A DNA stretch of 54,452 nt from JBJXFE01 sp046153875 (GCA_046153875.1 JBJXFE010000049.1:1-54452); one strand, 5' to 3'; shown: positions 35,429 through 45,853, counted from the stretch's first letter. Translations and numbers: made by a program. Notes: a model not told the origin generated them from the letters alone.

Positions 35429-36058
35429 ATGGGCCTTCTCTCCGGGCTGGTCCCGTTCCTTCGGCGGATCGGGGCGCACCACTACTTCCCGTTCCTCGGG
35501 GCGCCGGCGGCGCGGTTCGTGACCGAGGCCGGGCAGCCGGTCCACGGCATTCTCGCCGAGTTTGACGACGTGAAGGCGGTGTATCACGCGGCGGAGAAGG
35601 TCCGCGACGCGGGGTACACGATCTGGGACGTCCACTCGCCGTTCCCGATCCACGGGATCGAGGCGGCGATGGGCATGAAGCGGACGATCCTGCCGGTGTT
35701 CGTGGCGATCGGGGCGTTCACGGGCGTGGCGGCCGCGCTCGCCATGCAGTACTGGATGAACTACGACTACCCGCTGGTGGTGCAGGGCAAGCCGTACACG
35801 GCGTGGGAGCCGTTCACGCCGATCACGTTCGAGCTGGGCGTGCTGTTCTCGGCGTTCACGGCGCTGCTGGGGATGATGGCGCTCAACGGGCTTCCGCGGC
35901 TGCACCACCCGCTGCTGTCGCGCGACCGCTTCCTGCGGAGCAGCCAGGACCGCTTCTTCATCGTCATCGAGGCGCGGGACCCGAAGTTCGACCCCGCGCG
36001 GACGCGGCACGTGCTGAGCGTTTCGGGCGCGGGGGCGGTGGAGCTGGTGGAAGAGTGA
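35429..36058 (+). CDS. actD: Alternative complex III subunit ActD (DUF3341)
   Basis: 209 aa from the ATG at 35429, with GGGAGG about 9 nt upstream, inside the end of actC. The sequence begins with the DUF3341 pattern GILAEFDDVKAVYHAAEKVRDAGYTIWDVHSPFPIHGI and continues with two transmembrane helices (TILPVFVAIGAFTGVAAALAMQYW and ELGVLFSAFTALLGMMALNGLP), then a soluble DRFFIVIEARD region. ActD is a known two-TM subunit of ACIII that shields ActC. This family and gene order are diagnostic of ACIII clusters. Confidence 0.95.
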   Translation: MGLLSGLVPFLRRIGAHHYFPFLGAPAARFVTEAGQPVHGILAEFDDVKAVYHAAEKVRDAGYTIWDVHSPFPIHGIEAAMGMKRTILPVFVAIGAFTGVAAALAMQYWMNYDYPLVVQGKPYTAWEPFTPITFELGVLFSAFTALLGMMALNGLPRLHHPLLSRDRFLRSSQDRFFIVIEARDPKFDPARTRHVLSVSGAGAVELVEE

Positions 36059-36083
36059 AGGGACGGAGACACGAAGGCGACGC

Positions 36084-37013
36084 ATGACGATCAGGGCTTC
36101 ACATCTTCTCGGGCGCATCGGGGTGGCGGCGTTGCTGGTGAGCGCGGCGGGCGGGCTGCCCGGCTGCCGCGGGGACCGGTCGGACAAGCGGCCGCACCAG
36201 TTCCTGCCCGACATGGACGACGCGCCCAAGTGGAAGCCGCAGACGGGGAGCGAGTTCTTCGCGGACGGTCGGACGATGCGTCAACCGCCGGCGGGGACGG
36301 TCGCGTTCGGTCGCGTGGCGTTCCTGTCCGATGAGGCGTGGGCGACGCCGTTCATGGCGCAGCGCGACGACCTGCTCAAGCTGGATGACGCGTTCTACCG
36401 GGGGTATACGGGGCGGACGAAGCGCGGCGAGGCCGAGGTGCTGACGTATGTCGATCGCATCCCGCCGCGGGTGACGGTGGACGCGGCCCTGATCGCGCGC
36501 GGCGCGGACCGGTTCGCCATCTACTGCGCGGCGTGCCACGGATACGCGGGCGACGGCAAGGGGATGGTCGGCCAGCGCTGGTCGGCGCCCGTGCCGAGCT
36601 GGCACGACCCGAAGTACTCCGACCCCAACGAGCCCGACGGCAAGAACAAGGACGGGTTCCTCTTCGTAACGGCGCGGCTCGGGGTGCCGGGCGTCGAAGG
36701 CCTTCCGAGCCCCGAGGACACGCCGGAGCAGCGGCGGATCAAGCTCGAAAAGATGAAGATGCCGGGGTACGCGCACGCGGTCTCCGAGCGGGACGCGTGG
36801 GCGATCGTCGCGTACATCCGCGTCTTACAGGCGTCGCGTCGCGGGACGGCGGGGGACATCCCCGCGGACCTGCGCGACCCGCTGGAGCGCGACCGGCGGG
36901 AGCAGATCGCGCGGGCCCGCGCGGCCGCGACGGCGGCGGGGTCGGCCAATCCGGTTCCGGCGAACCCCGTACCGGCGAACCCGACCCCCGCTTCACCCAC
37001 GGGAGGCCGCTGA
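36084..37013 (+). CDS. actE: Alternative complex III monoheme cytochrome c subunit ActE
   Basis: 309 aa. The signal sequence ends in a lipobox-like GGLPGC (Cys about 28), so a lipoprotein anchor is likely. One heme site, CAACH (about residue 148), is followed by YAGDGKGMVG, typical of class I cytochrome c; a Met in KMKMPGYAHAV is a probable sixth ligand. The C-terminal about 30 residues are Pro/Ala/Asn repeats (NPVPANPVPANP). Known role: electron exit cytochrome of ACIII, handing electrons to the oxidase. One nucleotide separates it from actF. Confidence 0.93.
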   Translation: MTIRASHLLGRIGVAALLVSAAGGLPGCRGDRSDKRPHQFLPDMDDAPKWKPQTGSEFFADGRTMRQPPAGTVAFGRVAFLSDEAWATPFMAQRDDLLKLDDAFYRGYTGRTKRGEAEVLTYVDRIPPRVTVDAALIARGADRFAIYCAACHGYAGDGKGMVGQRWSAPVPSWHDPKYSDPNEPDGKNKDGFLFVTARLGVPGVEGLPSPEDTPEQRRIKLEKMKMPGYAHAVSERDAWAIVAYIRVLQASRRGTAGDIPADLRDPLERDRREQIARARAAATAAGSANPVPANPVPANPTPASPTGGR

Positions 37014-37014
37014 C

Positions 37015-38319
37015 ATGAGCCACACGGCGGCACATTCCCGTGCGGGCGGACACGACGGGCATGGGTCGGGCCACGACTCCGGCCATGGGGGCGTGCTGGC
37101 GCACGACAACATCACGCTGTCCAACGGCTCGGGGCTTTCGCTCGGGCTGCTGCTGGCGGGGGCGGTGCTGCTGGCGGCGGCGATCGGGGCGGGCGTGGCG
37201 ATGGAGGGGTACGGCACGCAGGCGCTGGCGGCGGTCCACATCGGCGCGATGAGCTGCCTGGCGATGTGCCTGGGCGGGCTGTTCTTCACGATGGTGTTCC
37301 ACCTGACGGGCGCGGGGTGGTCCGTGACGGTGCGGCGGCAGTTCGAGAACCTGATGAAGGTCATCTGGTTCCCGTTGCTGATCGCGGGGTTCATCGCGAT
37401 CCCGCTCGAGATGCTGGTGACCAAGGGCATGCTGTTCTCCTGGATGAACACGTCGCTGTCCGGCGAGGACGTTCTGTACCAGGAGAAGTCCACGTTCCTG
37501 AACCCGCTGTTCTTCGGCTTCCGCGTGGTGTTCTACGCACTGCTGTGGAGCTACCTGGTCTGGAAGCTCTGGGGCTACAGCACGGAGCAGGACCGGACGG
37601 GCGACAAGTGGCTGACGAACCGGGCGCGGTTCACGAGCTCGTGGGGGATGCTGGCGTTCGCGCTCTCGACGGCGTTCGCATCGTTCGACCTGCTGATGAG
37701 CCTGGACTGGCGGTTCTTCTCGACGATGTGGGGCGTGTACTACTTCGCCGGGGCGGCGTTCAGCTCCGTGCCCGTGGTGGTGATCGTGCTGGCGCTGCTG
37801 CGCCGGGCGGGCAAGCTCAAGGGCGCGGTCGGCGAGGAGCACCTGCACGACCTGGCCAAGCTGATGTTCGGGTTCACGGTGTTCTGGGCGTACATCGCGT
37901 TCAGCCAGTACTTCCTGATCTGGTACAGCGCCATCCCCGAGGAAACGAGCTTTTTCCTCGCCCGCAAGACGGGCGGGTGGGAGAGCCTGAGCATTTTCCT
38001 GTGCGTCGGGCACTTCATCCTGCCGTTCTACATCCTGCTGTGGCGGTTCGTGCGGCGCAGTTTTGCGCTGCTCGCGCTGATGGCGTCGTGGGCGATCCTG
38101 ATGGAGGCGGTGGACATCTACTGGATCGTGAGGCCGATGGTGTACGCAGGGCAGCCGGACAGCGTGCGGCTCGGGTCGATCTGGCTGGATGTGGCGGGGA
38201 TCGGCGGGGTGATGCTGATGTTCGCGGGGCTGCTGGCGCGGCGCGTGGCGTCGGGGCCGCTCGTGCCCCTGCGTGACCCGCGGTTAGGGGAAGCGCTGCA
38301 TCACGCGAACTACGTGTGA
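37015..38319 (+). CDS. actF: Alternative complex III membrane subunit ActF (NrfD-like)
   Basis: 434 aa, second NrfD-type polytopic subunit. The N-terminal about 30 residues are His/Gly/Asp-rich (HDGHGSGHDSGHGG), then about ten helices, for example GLLLAGAVLLAAAIGAGVAM, GFRVVFYALLWSYLVWKLW, and FTVFWAYIAFSQYFLIWYSAIPEE. The FxxxSQYxLIWY-type motif and ActF position are typical. It is shorter than ActC (518 aa), as in other ACIII clusters. Role: membrane scaffold and putative proton path of ACIII. Confidence 0.94.
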   Translation: MSHTAAHSRAGGHDGHGSGHDSGHGGVLAHDNITLSNGSGLSLGLLLAGAVLLAAAIGAGVAMEGYGTQALAAVHIGAMSCLAMCLGGLFFTMVFHLTGAGWSVTVRRQFENLMKVIWFPLLIAGFIAIPLEMLVTKGMLFSWMNTSLSGEDVLYQEKSTFLNPLFFGFRVVFYALLWSYLVWKLWGYSTEQDRTGDKWLTNRARFTSSWGMLAFALSTAFASFDLLMSLDWRFFSTMWGVYYFAGAAFSSVPVVVIVLALLRRAGKLKGAVGEEHLHDLAKLMFGFTVFWAYIAFSQYFLIWYSAIPEETSFFLARKTGGWESLSIFLCVGHFILPFYILLWRFVRRSFALLALMASWAILMEAVDIYWIVRPMVYAGQPDSVRLGSIWLDVAGIGGVMLMFAGLLARRVASGPLVPLRDPRLGEALHHANYV

Positions 38320-38340
38320 CGAAGGCGGAGCGGGGAAGCA

Positions 38341-38380
38341 GGGATCAAGGGATCAAGGGATCAAGGGATCAAGGGATCGA
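38341..38380. repeat. 8-nt tandem repeat (GGGATCAA x4 and GGGATCGA)
   Basis: Four perfect GGGATCAA units plus one variant in the actF-small-gene gap. The same unit recurs at 52242-52265 and, degenerate and inverted, at 3701-3732. Confidence 0.9.
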
Positions 38381-38407
38381 GGAACGGGAAGGCAACCGGA
38401 TCGAGCC

Positions 38408-38788
38408 ATGTCGCACAAGCCGCATTTCACGCCCGAACTGCACGAGGAGCCTGACCAATGGCACCGGCACACGCCCGACGAGGGCGAGCCGCAGGCCGAG
38501 CACGCCGCGCACGAGAACACGCTGATCCTCGCGGGCGTGTTCGTGGCGATCGTGGTGTTCATCGCGTCGACGATCACGGCCAGCGTGCTGTACTTCAACC
38601 GGCACGTGACGGGGCTTCGGCGCGAGCAGATCGAGAGCACGCTTCTGGCGGGCGACGCGCTGGCGTACCGCGACACGTCGGAGGCGGCGCAACGGACGTA
38701 CACGTGGGCCGACGCGGAGAAGGGCGTGGTGCAACTCCCGCTGGATGTCGCGACGCGCCGGGTGGTGGAGGAGTACGCGGGTCGGTGA
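38408..38788 (+). CDS. Small His-rich single-TM protein in the ACIII-caa3 operon
   Basis: 126 aa. The N-terminal about 35 residues are rich in His and Glu (HKPHFTPELHEEPDQWHRHTP). One transmembrane helix follows (LILAGVFVAIVVFIASTITASVLYF) and then a soluble tail with TYTWADAEKGVVQLPLDVA, which looks like a conserved function-bearing motif. It lies between actF and the SCO gene, where small accessory subunits of ACIII occur. It could be an ActG-like subunit or an assembly factor; family not recognised. The neighbouring gap contains an 8-nt repeat array. Confidence 0.75.
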   Translation: MSHKPHFTPELHEEPDQWHRHTPDEGEPQAEHAAHENTLILAGVFVAIVVFIASTITASVLYFNRHVTGLRREQIESTLLAGDALAYRDTSEAAQRTYTWADAEKGVVQLPLDVATRRVVEEYAGR

Positions 38789-38813
38789 CGACGCAACGGA
38801 GCCGGGAACGGGC

Positions 38814-39725
38814 ATGAAGCGGAATCGGGTGCAGTTCGGCGCGGCGTTCGCGGCGGTGTTCACCGCCGGGGCGGCGCTCGCGCAGCTGAACCCCAAGGAG
38901 CCGCCCGAGCCGATCCGCAACCTTGAAGTGAAAGAGCGGCTCGGCGAGCGCATCCCCCTGGACCTTTCGTTCCGCGACTCGACCGGCGCGACGGTGAAGC
39001 TGTCGAAGTACTTCAACGCGGGCAAGCCGGTCATCCTCGTGCTGGGGTACTACGACTGCCCGATGGTCTGCCCGCTGATCCTGGAGCGGCTGCGCGAGTC
39101 GTTGAACCAGGTGGACTTCACGGTCGGCGAGGACTTCCGGGTGGTCTACGTCAGCTTCGACCCGGACAACACGCCGGCGATGGCCGCCGCGTCGCGGCAC
39201 GAGGCGGTCGAGAGCTACCAGCGCCCGCGGACGGAGGCCATCGACGCGGGGTGGGCGTTCCATGTGTCGGACGCGGGGCCGGTGAAGCGGCTGGCCGACG
39301 CGCTGGGGTACGAGTACCGGTACCTGGACGAGTCGGGGGAGTACTCGCACCCGGTGGCGCTGGCGTTCCTTTCCGGAGACGGCGTCATCAGCCGGTACAT
39401 CTACGGGTTCGACTACGACCCGCGGGACGTGAAGCTGTCGCTGCTGGAGGCGTCGAAGGGGGCGATCTCGAAGAGCCTGGGCGACCGGCTGATGTGGTTC
39501 TGCTTCCACTACGACCCGAGCACGGGCAAGTACTCGCTGGCGGCGTTCCGGGTGATGCGGGCGGGCGGGTTGGTCACGCTCGTGGGCGTAGGCGGGCTGA
39601 TCCTGTCGCTCAAGCTCGGGGAGCGGGCGCGCCGGCGGTCCCGGGCAAGTCGTGAGTCGCGGCTGGAAGTTATCGGCGGGACGCGCCTGCACGGGCGCGC
39701 CGCGATCGCGGGGCACCAGGCATGA
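38814..39725 (+). CDS. SCO1/SenC family copper chaperone
   Basis: 303 aa from the ATG at 38814, matching a signal peptide (VQFGAAFAAVFTAGAALAQ). The thioredoxin-like SCO domain has YYDCPMVCPLILERL (the CxxxC copper site), VYVSFDPDNTPAMA, and EYSHPVALAFLS with the His ligand. A C-terminal transmembrane helix (AGGLVTLVGVGGLILSLKL) is present, unlike classic SCO proteins with an N-terminal anchor. Known role: delivers copper to, or reduces, the CuA site of oxidase subunit II. It overlaps the ctaC start (ATGA), which supports that partnership. Confidence 0.93.
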   Translation: MKRNRVQFGAAFAAVFTAGAALAQLNPKEPPEPIRNLEVKERLGERIPLDLSFRDSTGATVKLSKYFNAGKPVILVLGYYDCPMVCPLILERLRESLNQVDFTVGEDFRVVYVSFDPDNTPAMAAASRHEAVESYQRPRTEAIDAGWAFHVSDAGPVKRLADALGYEYRYLDESGEYSHPVALAFLSGDGVISRYIYGFDYDPRDVKLSLLEASKGAISKSLGDRLMWFCFHYDPSTGKYSLAAFRVMRAGGLVTLVGVGGLILSLKLGERARRRSRASRESRLEVIGGTRLHGRAAIAGHQA

Positions 39726-40879
39726 TGAACGCGTGGGTGAACACGCTGGGGCAGGGCGGGATCCTCGAGAAGGCCCACACGTGGCAGTTCCGCGAGCCGG
39801 CGGGCACGGCGCTGGGGCGCGAGTCCGACGCGATCTACATGGGGATCTTCTGGATCTCGGTGGTCGCGTTCGTGGTGCTGATGGTGCTGATGGTGTGGTT
39901 CGCGTGGGCGTACCGGCGGCGGCCCGGGGTCGTCCCGCCGCGGAGCCCGTCGCACAACACGCCGCTGGAGCTGTTCTGGACCATCGTGCCCTCGATCACG
40001 CTGGTGTGGATGTTCTTCGCGGGGTTCTGGGGTTTCGCCAAGGCGATCGTCGCGCCCGCGGGCTCGGAGGAGCTGTTCCTCGAGGCGAGCCAGTGGCAGT
40101 GGAGGGTGACGTACCCCAACGGGGCGGTCTCCGGGTCGCTGCAGACCAGCGTGAGCGTGGCGGCGGACCAGACGTACGCGGTGAGCCGCAAGCCCGACGC
40201 TCCGCACAAGCACCTGGGCTCGAAGGAAGCCCCGATCATCGTGGTGCCGGTCGGGCGTCCCGTGCTCATGCGGATGATCAGCAACGACGTGCTGCACGCG
40301 TTCTGGATCCCGGACTTTCGCGGGAAGCTGGACGTCATGCCGAACCGGTACACGAACTACTGGTTCGAGGCCGACGAGAACCAGATCGGGGACCACTGGG
40401 TGTTCTGCGCGGAGTACTGCGGCAAGGAGCACTCGGAGATGCTGGCGGTGCTCCGGGTGCTGCCCGAGGACCAGTACCAGGCCGTCATCAAGGGGTGGGC
40501 GACGCCGAGCAGCCCGCTCGAGGCCGGGCGGCTCTGGTGGCGCAACTACTGCTCAAGCTGCCACACGATCGACGGCAAGCCCGGCACCGGCCCGACGTGG
40601 AAGAACCTCTTCGGGTACGAGCAGACGTACACGGACGGCTCGAAGGGCGTGGTCGACGAGCAGCACGTGCGCACGTCGGTCATCTACCCCTCGGCCAAGG
40701 TCCGGGCGGGTTTCAAGAACGAGATGCAGACGTTCGCGGGCAAGCTGAGCGAGTCGCAGATCAACCAGATCATCCTGTTCATGCGGACACACTCGGATCG
40801 CGGCGGATCGCCGGCGGAGGAGCCGAAGCCGGACGGGGGCGGGGCGCCGCCCGCGGCCGGCGGGGCGGGTGGGGGTTGA
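39722..40879 (+). CDS. ctaC: Cytochrome c oxidase subunit II with fused cytochrome c (caa3 type)
   Basis: 385 aa. Two transmembrane helices (about 39-62 and 86-108), then the CuA cupredoxin domain: NDVLHAFWIPDF, and the CuA loop CAEYCGKEHSEM (about residues 228-239). A cytochrome c domain follows with CSSCH (about 277), and a Met in NEMQTF as probable ligand. The C-terminus is Gly/Pro-rich. The fusion marks a caa3 oxidase, which takes electrons directly from its own cytochrome c domain. ACIII:caa3 supercomplexes are known from Rhodothermus marinus. No signal peptide is evident before helix 1. Confidence 0.96.
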   Translation: MMNAWVNTLGQGGILEKAHTWQFREPAGTALGRESDAIYMGIFWISVVAFVVLMVLMVWFAWAYRRRPGVVPPRSPSHNTPLELFWTIVPSITLVWMFFAGFWGFAKAIVAPAGSEELFLEASQWQWRVTYPNGAVSGSLQTSVSVAADQTYAVSRKPDAPHKHLGSKEAPIIVVPVGRPVLMRMISNDVLHAFWIPDFRGKLDVMPNRYTNYWFEADENQIGDHWVFCAEYCGKEHSEMLAVLRVLPEDQYQAVIKGWATPSSPLEAGRLWWRNYCSSCHTIDGKPGTGPTWKNLFGYEQTYTDGSKGVVDEQHVRTSVIYPSAKVRAGFKNEMQTFAGKLSESQINQIILFMRTHSDRGGSPAEEPKPDGGGAPPAAGGAGGG

Positions 40880-40907
40880 GCACACGGACGTTGACGGAGG
40901 TGCGGCG

Positions 40908-42704
<1,797 letters not shown>

Positions 42705-42715
42705 CACCGGAGTTC

Positions 42716-42823
42716 AACACGGAGGGCCGCGGAGAGCCACGGAGAACAGACCGAATGGAGCCAGAAGAGAACCGAATCGAGTTGCCCGCCGGTGCTCCGT
42801 GGCCCTTTGTGGCCCTCCGTGTT
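42716..42823. repeat. Imperfect 32-bp inverted repeat between ctaD and ctaE
   Basis: Left arm 42716-42747 matches the reverse complement of 42792-42823 at 27 of 32 positions, including 13 perfect end bases (AACACGGAGGGCC). It lies 11 nt past the ctaD stop and ends 16 nt before the ctaE ATG. Confidence 0.8.
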
Positions 42824-42839
42824 TGAGAAGCGAGGAACG

Positions 42840-43532
42840 ATGACGACGATCGACGCGAGACACGGGATGGGGCACGGCGGGGCGGAGTCGCCCCCCTGGG
42901 CCCGGCACGAGCACGGCCCGCACTGGCGCAGCCGCGAGGCGGAGTTCGACGCCGCCAAGTTCGGCATGTGGCTGTTCCTGGCGACGGAGGTGCTGCTGTT
43001 CGCGGGGCTGTTCTGCTCGTACGCCGTGTTCCGGATGCTGCACCCCGAGGCGTGGGCCAACGGGTCGCACTACCTCGACTGGCGGTTCGGGTTCACCAAC
43101 ACGGTGATCCTGCTGGTGTCGAGCTTCACGATCGCGATGAGCATCCACAACGCGCAGAAGAACCAGCAGGGCTGGCTGAAGTTCAACCTGGCGTTCACGG
43201 TGCTGTGCGCGATCGCGTTCGTGTGGATCAAGCTCCAGTTCGAGTACATCCCCAAGCTCTCGGCGGGCAAGGCCCCGGGGATGTGGTTCAGCTATCCGTT
43301 CGCCGAGAACCCGTACGAGCCGATCTGGTGGAGCGTGTACTACGTGGCCACGGGGATCCACGCCACGCACGTGCTCATCGGGGTCGGGCTGATCTCGTGG
43401 CTGCTGATCCGCTCGTACAAGAACCACTTCGGGCCGGGGTACTACACGCCCGTCGAGATCGTGGGGCTGTACTGGCACATCGTGGACGTGATCTGGATTT
43501 TCCTGTTTCCGCTGCTGTACCTGATTCACTGA
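42840..43532 (+). CDS. ctaE: Cytochrome c oxidase subunit III
   Basis: 230 aa from the ATG at 42840 (AGGA 3 nt upstream). A His-rich N-terminus (HGMGHGGAESPPWARHEHGPH) precedes about five helices: FGMWLFLATEVLLFAGLF, FTNTVILLVSSFTIAMSIHNA, WLKFNLAFTVLCAIAFVWIK, IHATHVLIGVGLISWLLI and YWHIVDVIWIFLFPLLY. The HxxHVxxG and WHxVDVxW motifs are typical. It supports subunit I stability and proton uptake. It lacks the first helices of the seven-TM form, as in many caa3 oxidases. Confidence 0.95.
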   Translation: MTTIDARHGMGHGGAESPPWARHEHGPHWRSREAEFDAAKFGMWLFLATEVLLFAGLFCSYAVFRMLHPEAWANGSHYLDWRFGFTNTVILLVSSFTIAMSIHNAQKNQQGWLKFNLAFTVLCAIAFVWIKLQFEYIPKLSAGKAPGMWFSYPFAENPYEPIWWSVYYVATGIHATHVLIGVGLISWLLIRSYKNHFGPGYYTPVEIVGLYWHIVDVIWIFLFPLLYLIH

Positions 43533-43542
43533 GGAGCGGGCA

Positions 43543-43566
43543 GAGACGAAGAGACAGTGAGACGGT
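43543..43566. repeat. 8-nt tandem repeat (GAGACGAA, GAGACAGT, GAGACGGT)
   Basis: Three variant units of a GAGACNNN repeat in the ctaE-ctaF gap, related to the GCGAGACA array at 25132. Confidence 0.6.
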
Positions 43567-43588
43567 GAAGGAAAGGTGAGGTTCAGCG

Positions 43589-44293
43589 ATGTCGGCGCCG
43601 CATGAAGCACATGCCCACGGGCACATGAACGCGATGGACCCGCACGGGGACCACGCGGGGCACCACGGGCACGTCATCATCCCGGTCCGCGTCCTGGCGG
43701 GCGTGCTGTGCATCCTGCTGTTCTTCACGGTGGTCACCGTGTTCTTTTCCCGCGCCGAAGGGTGGGTCGCGGGCTGGTTCCACATCGAGATTCCGCACCT
43801 GGTGAACGTGCTGGTGGCGCTGTCGATCGCGGTGGTGAAGAGCGTGCTGGTGGCGATGTACTTCATGCAGCTCAAGTACGACAACCCGCTCAACGCGCTG
43901 GTGTTCCTCTTCTGCCTCGTGGCGTTCACGCTGTTCATGTTCTTCTCGATGACGGACCTGGGGACCCGCGCGGCCGTGTACGACTACAAGGCCCCGAACC
44001 GCCAGGAAGGCGGGACGGGCCTGGCGAGCAAGGCCGGGGCCGACGCGGAGAACCAGCTCACGCCCGGGCGGCCGCTCGCGGAACAGCGCCGGCTGGCGGC
44101 CGTCAAGAAGTGGGGCGAGGCGGAGTACGCCCGGCGTGCCGCGGCGGCCCACGCGGAGCACGCGCACGACGATCACGGCCCGAAGGCCCCGAGCGACGCG
44201 AACCGCAGCCGCCCGCTGCGCGGGGTGACGGCCCCTGCGCACGGGCACGAGGCGGCGCCCGGGCACGCTCCCGCGCCGGCCGCCGGCCACTGA
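43589..44293 (+). CDS. ctaF: Cytochrome c oxidase subunit IV-like protein with His/Ala-rich tail
   Basis: 234 aa. His-rich N-terminus (HEAHAHGHMNAMDPHGDHAGHHGH), then three helices: VLAGVLCILLFFTVVTVFFS, VNVLVALSIAVVKSVLVAMYFMQLKYD and ALVFLFCLVAFTLFMFFSMTDLG. The VKSVLVAxYFMQLKYD motif is typical of prokaryotic oxidase subunit IV. Family members are about 100 aa; here about 95 extra C-terminal residues form an Ala/His/Glu-rich tail. It is the last recognised oxidase subunit in the operon. Confidence 0.9.
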   Translation: MSAPHEAHAHGHMNAMDPHGDHAGHHGHVIIPVRVLAGVLCILLFFTVVTVFFSRAEGWVAGWFHIEIPHLVNVLVALSIAVVKSVLVAMYFMQLKYDNPLNALVFLFCLVAFTLFMFFSMTDLGTRAAVYDYKAPNRQEGGTGLASKAGADAENQLTPGRPLAEQRRLAAVKKWGEAEYARRAAAAHAEHAHDDHGPKAPSDANRSRPLRGVTAPAHGHEAAPGHAPAPAAGH

Positions 44294-44316
44294 CCACTCC
44301 CCCGGGGCGAACGTCC

Positions 44317-45120
44317 ATGACCCGCCCGCGCGTCATCACCGGTCTGCTGGTCCTGGTCGGCGCTGCGGTGATGGCCGTCAGCGTGTGGTCGATGATCGGC
44401 AGGATCACGCGGTACTACGACAGAACCGGTCAGACGCTGCCGGTGTTCAGCGCGATCAACCAGCGCGAGTTCGACTTCCACACGCTGCACGTCGTGATCG
44501 CCGACGTGCCTGACCCGGCGGGCGAGACCGTGGAGGTGCGGTTCGGGCCGACCGAGCTACGCCTGAACCCCACGGTGGAGCCGCGCAGCCCCCAGGTCCC
44601 GGGGCTGGCGCGTCACGAGGAGTGGCTGAAGGTGCTGCGGTTCGTGGAACAGGGGCGCACGCCGCCGGCGGAGCTGAACAACCTGGTCGCGCACGGCGAG
44701 GCCGGGGAACGGCTGGTCGTGGTTGTCCGCGACCCGCGCCGCGCGCTGGACGGGACGACGCACGGGCTGGGGCGCCCGGCCGACTCGATCTTCGACCTGC
44801 ACGAGCTGCTCCCCGACGGAACCATCCGCAGCGAGCGTTTCGGGTTCCCGCTCAGCCGGCGGGCGGCAGAGGCGGCCGCCGCGTCGGACACGCCGGTGGC
44901 GGGCGTTCCGCCGCTTGAGGAAGGGACGTGGCAGTACTACGCGGCGCTGATGACGATCCCGCGCGGCTCGCGTCCCACACCGGCGTTCACCCGCGACGCT
45001 GTGCGCTCGATGGGCTGGACGCTGCCGGCGGCCGCGTTCTCCGGGTTGCTTCTGACGCTGGCGATCCCGGCGTTTCTGGCCCCGGCGGGGCGGCGTGTGG
45101 CGGCCGGCGGGGCGCGGTGA
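44317..45120 (+). CDS. Membrane protein of unknown function at the end of the oxidase operon
   Basis: 267 aa from the ATG at 44317. An N-terminal helix (VITGLLVLVGAAVMAVSVWSMIG) is followed by a soluble domain of about 190 residues, presumably outside the cytoplasm, and a C-terminal helix (LPAAAFSGLLLTLAIPAFLAP). The soluble part includes VEVRFGPTELRLNP and RLVVVVRDPRRALDG. No family recognised. Its place directly after ctaF (23-nt gap) suggests a role in oxidase assembly or stability, but that rests on position only. Converges with rsmE 4 nt away. Confidence 0.75.
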   Translation: MTRPRVITGLLVLVGAAVMAVSVWSMIGRITRYYDRTGQTLPVFSAINQREFDFHTLHVVIADVPDPAGETVEVRFGPTELRLNPTVEPRSPQVPGLARHEEWLKVLRFVEQGRTPPAELNNLVAHGEAGERLVVVVRDPRRALDGTTHGLGRPADSIFDLHELLPDGTIRSERFGFPLSRRAAEAAAASDTPVAGVPPLEEGTWQYYAALMTIPRGSRPTPAFTRDAVRSMGWTLPAAAFSGLLLTLAIPAFLAPAGRRVAAGGAR

Positions 45121-45124
45121 AGAC

Positions 45125-45853
45125 TCACGGCGCGCGCGATTCGCGATGGAGGATGATGGCGCAGGCGACCACGGCCGCGGTCTCGATCCGCATAACGTGG
45201 GGCCCGAACCGGGCGATCCGCACGCCGACGGACCGGGCGCGGTCGAGCTCGTCGCCCGCCCAGCCGCCCTCGGGCCCGATGAGCAGGCGCTGCGACGCGG
45301 CCCCGCTCGGGCGATAGGGCTCGCCACCCGCGTCCGCGAGGATGATCGAGTCGGGCGGCGCATCACGCAGCGCATCGTCGAACCGCGCGGGGTCGGCGAC
45401 TTCCATCGCCCAAGCCCGTTCGCACTGCTTGGAGGCCTCGACCGCGATCCGGCGGACGCGGTCCATCTTGGTTCCGCCCGGCTCGGCGATGCCGTGGCGG
45501 GTCTCCAAGGGCCGCCAGAGGGCCGCACCCACTTGGCTGACGGCGTCGATGAGTTCGCCGAGGCGGGCCCCCTTGGGAACGGCGGACCACACCTCGATCC
45601 GCGGGCGGACAGGTTCGACGGCGGTCACGCCCCCCAGCGAGAGCCGAACCTCCCAGTGGCCGTCGGCGGGCGATCGGGCGACGCCCTCGATCCGGGCGTC
45701 GGCGACATGTCCCCTGCCATCGAGGACTTGTGCGGCGTCCCCCACTCCCAGCCGTTTCACCCTGACAGCGTGGCGTGCTTCCTCGCCGCGGACGGTGAGT
45801 TCGGCCTTTCCCCGTGCCCACGGCTCGTCGATGTAGAAGCGGTGACTGCTCAC
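45125..45853 (-). CDS. rsmE: 16S rRNA (uracil-1498-N3)-methyltransferase
   Basis: 242 aa from a GTG at 45853 (VSSHRFYID); the AAGGA motif is only 2 nt upstream, so the start could lie a little earlier. The RsmE SPOUT methyltransferase features are visible: HRFYIDEP and HAVRVKRLGVGD in the PUA-like N-terminal domain, EASKQCERAW, LLIGPEGGWAGDE in the SAM-binding knot, and HVMRIETAAVVACA at the C-terminus. It methylates U1498 of 16S rRNA in the cytoplasm. Divergent from the following gene. Confidence 0.95.
   Translation of the reverse strand: MSSHRFYIDEPWARGKAELTVRGEEARHAVRVKRLGVGDAAQVLDGRGHVADARIEGVARSPADGHWEVRLSLGGVTAVEPVRPRIEVWSAVPKGARLGELIDAVSQVGAALWRPLETRHGIAEPGGTKMDRVRRIAVEASKQCERAWAMEVADPARFDDALRDAPPDSIILADAGGEPYRPSGAASQRLLIGPEGGWAGDELDRARSVGVRIARFGPHVMRIETAAVVACAIILHRESRAP

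Noticed and set aside
42716..42823. Riboswitch before ctaE
   Set aside because: It is an inverted repeat without features of known riboswitch families; recorded only as an inverted repeat.
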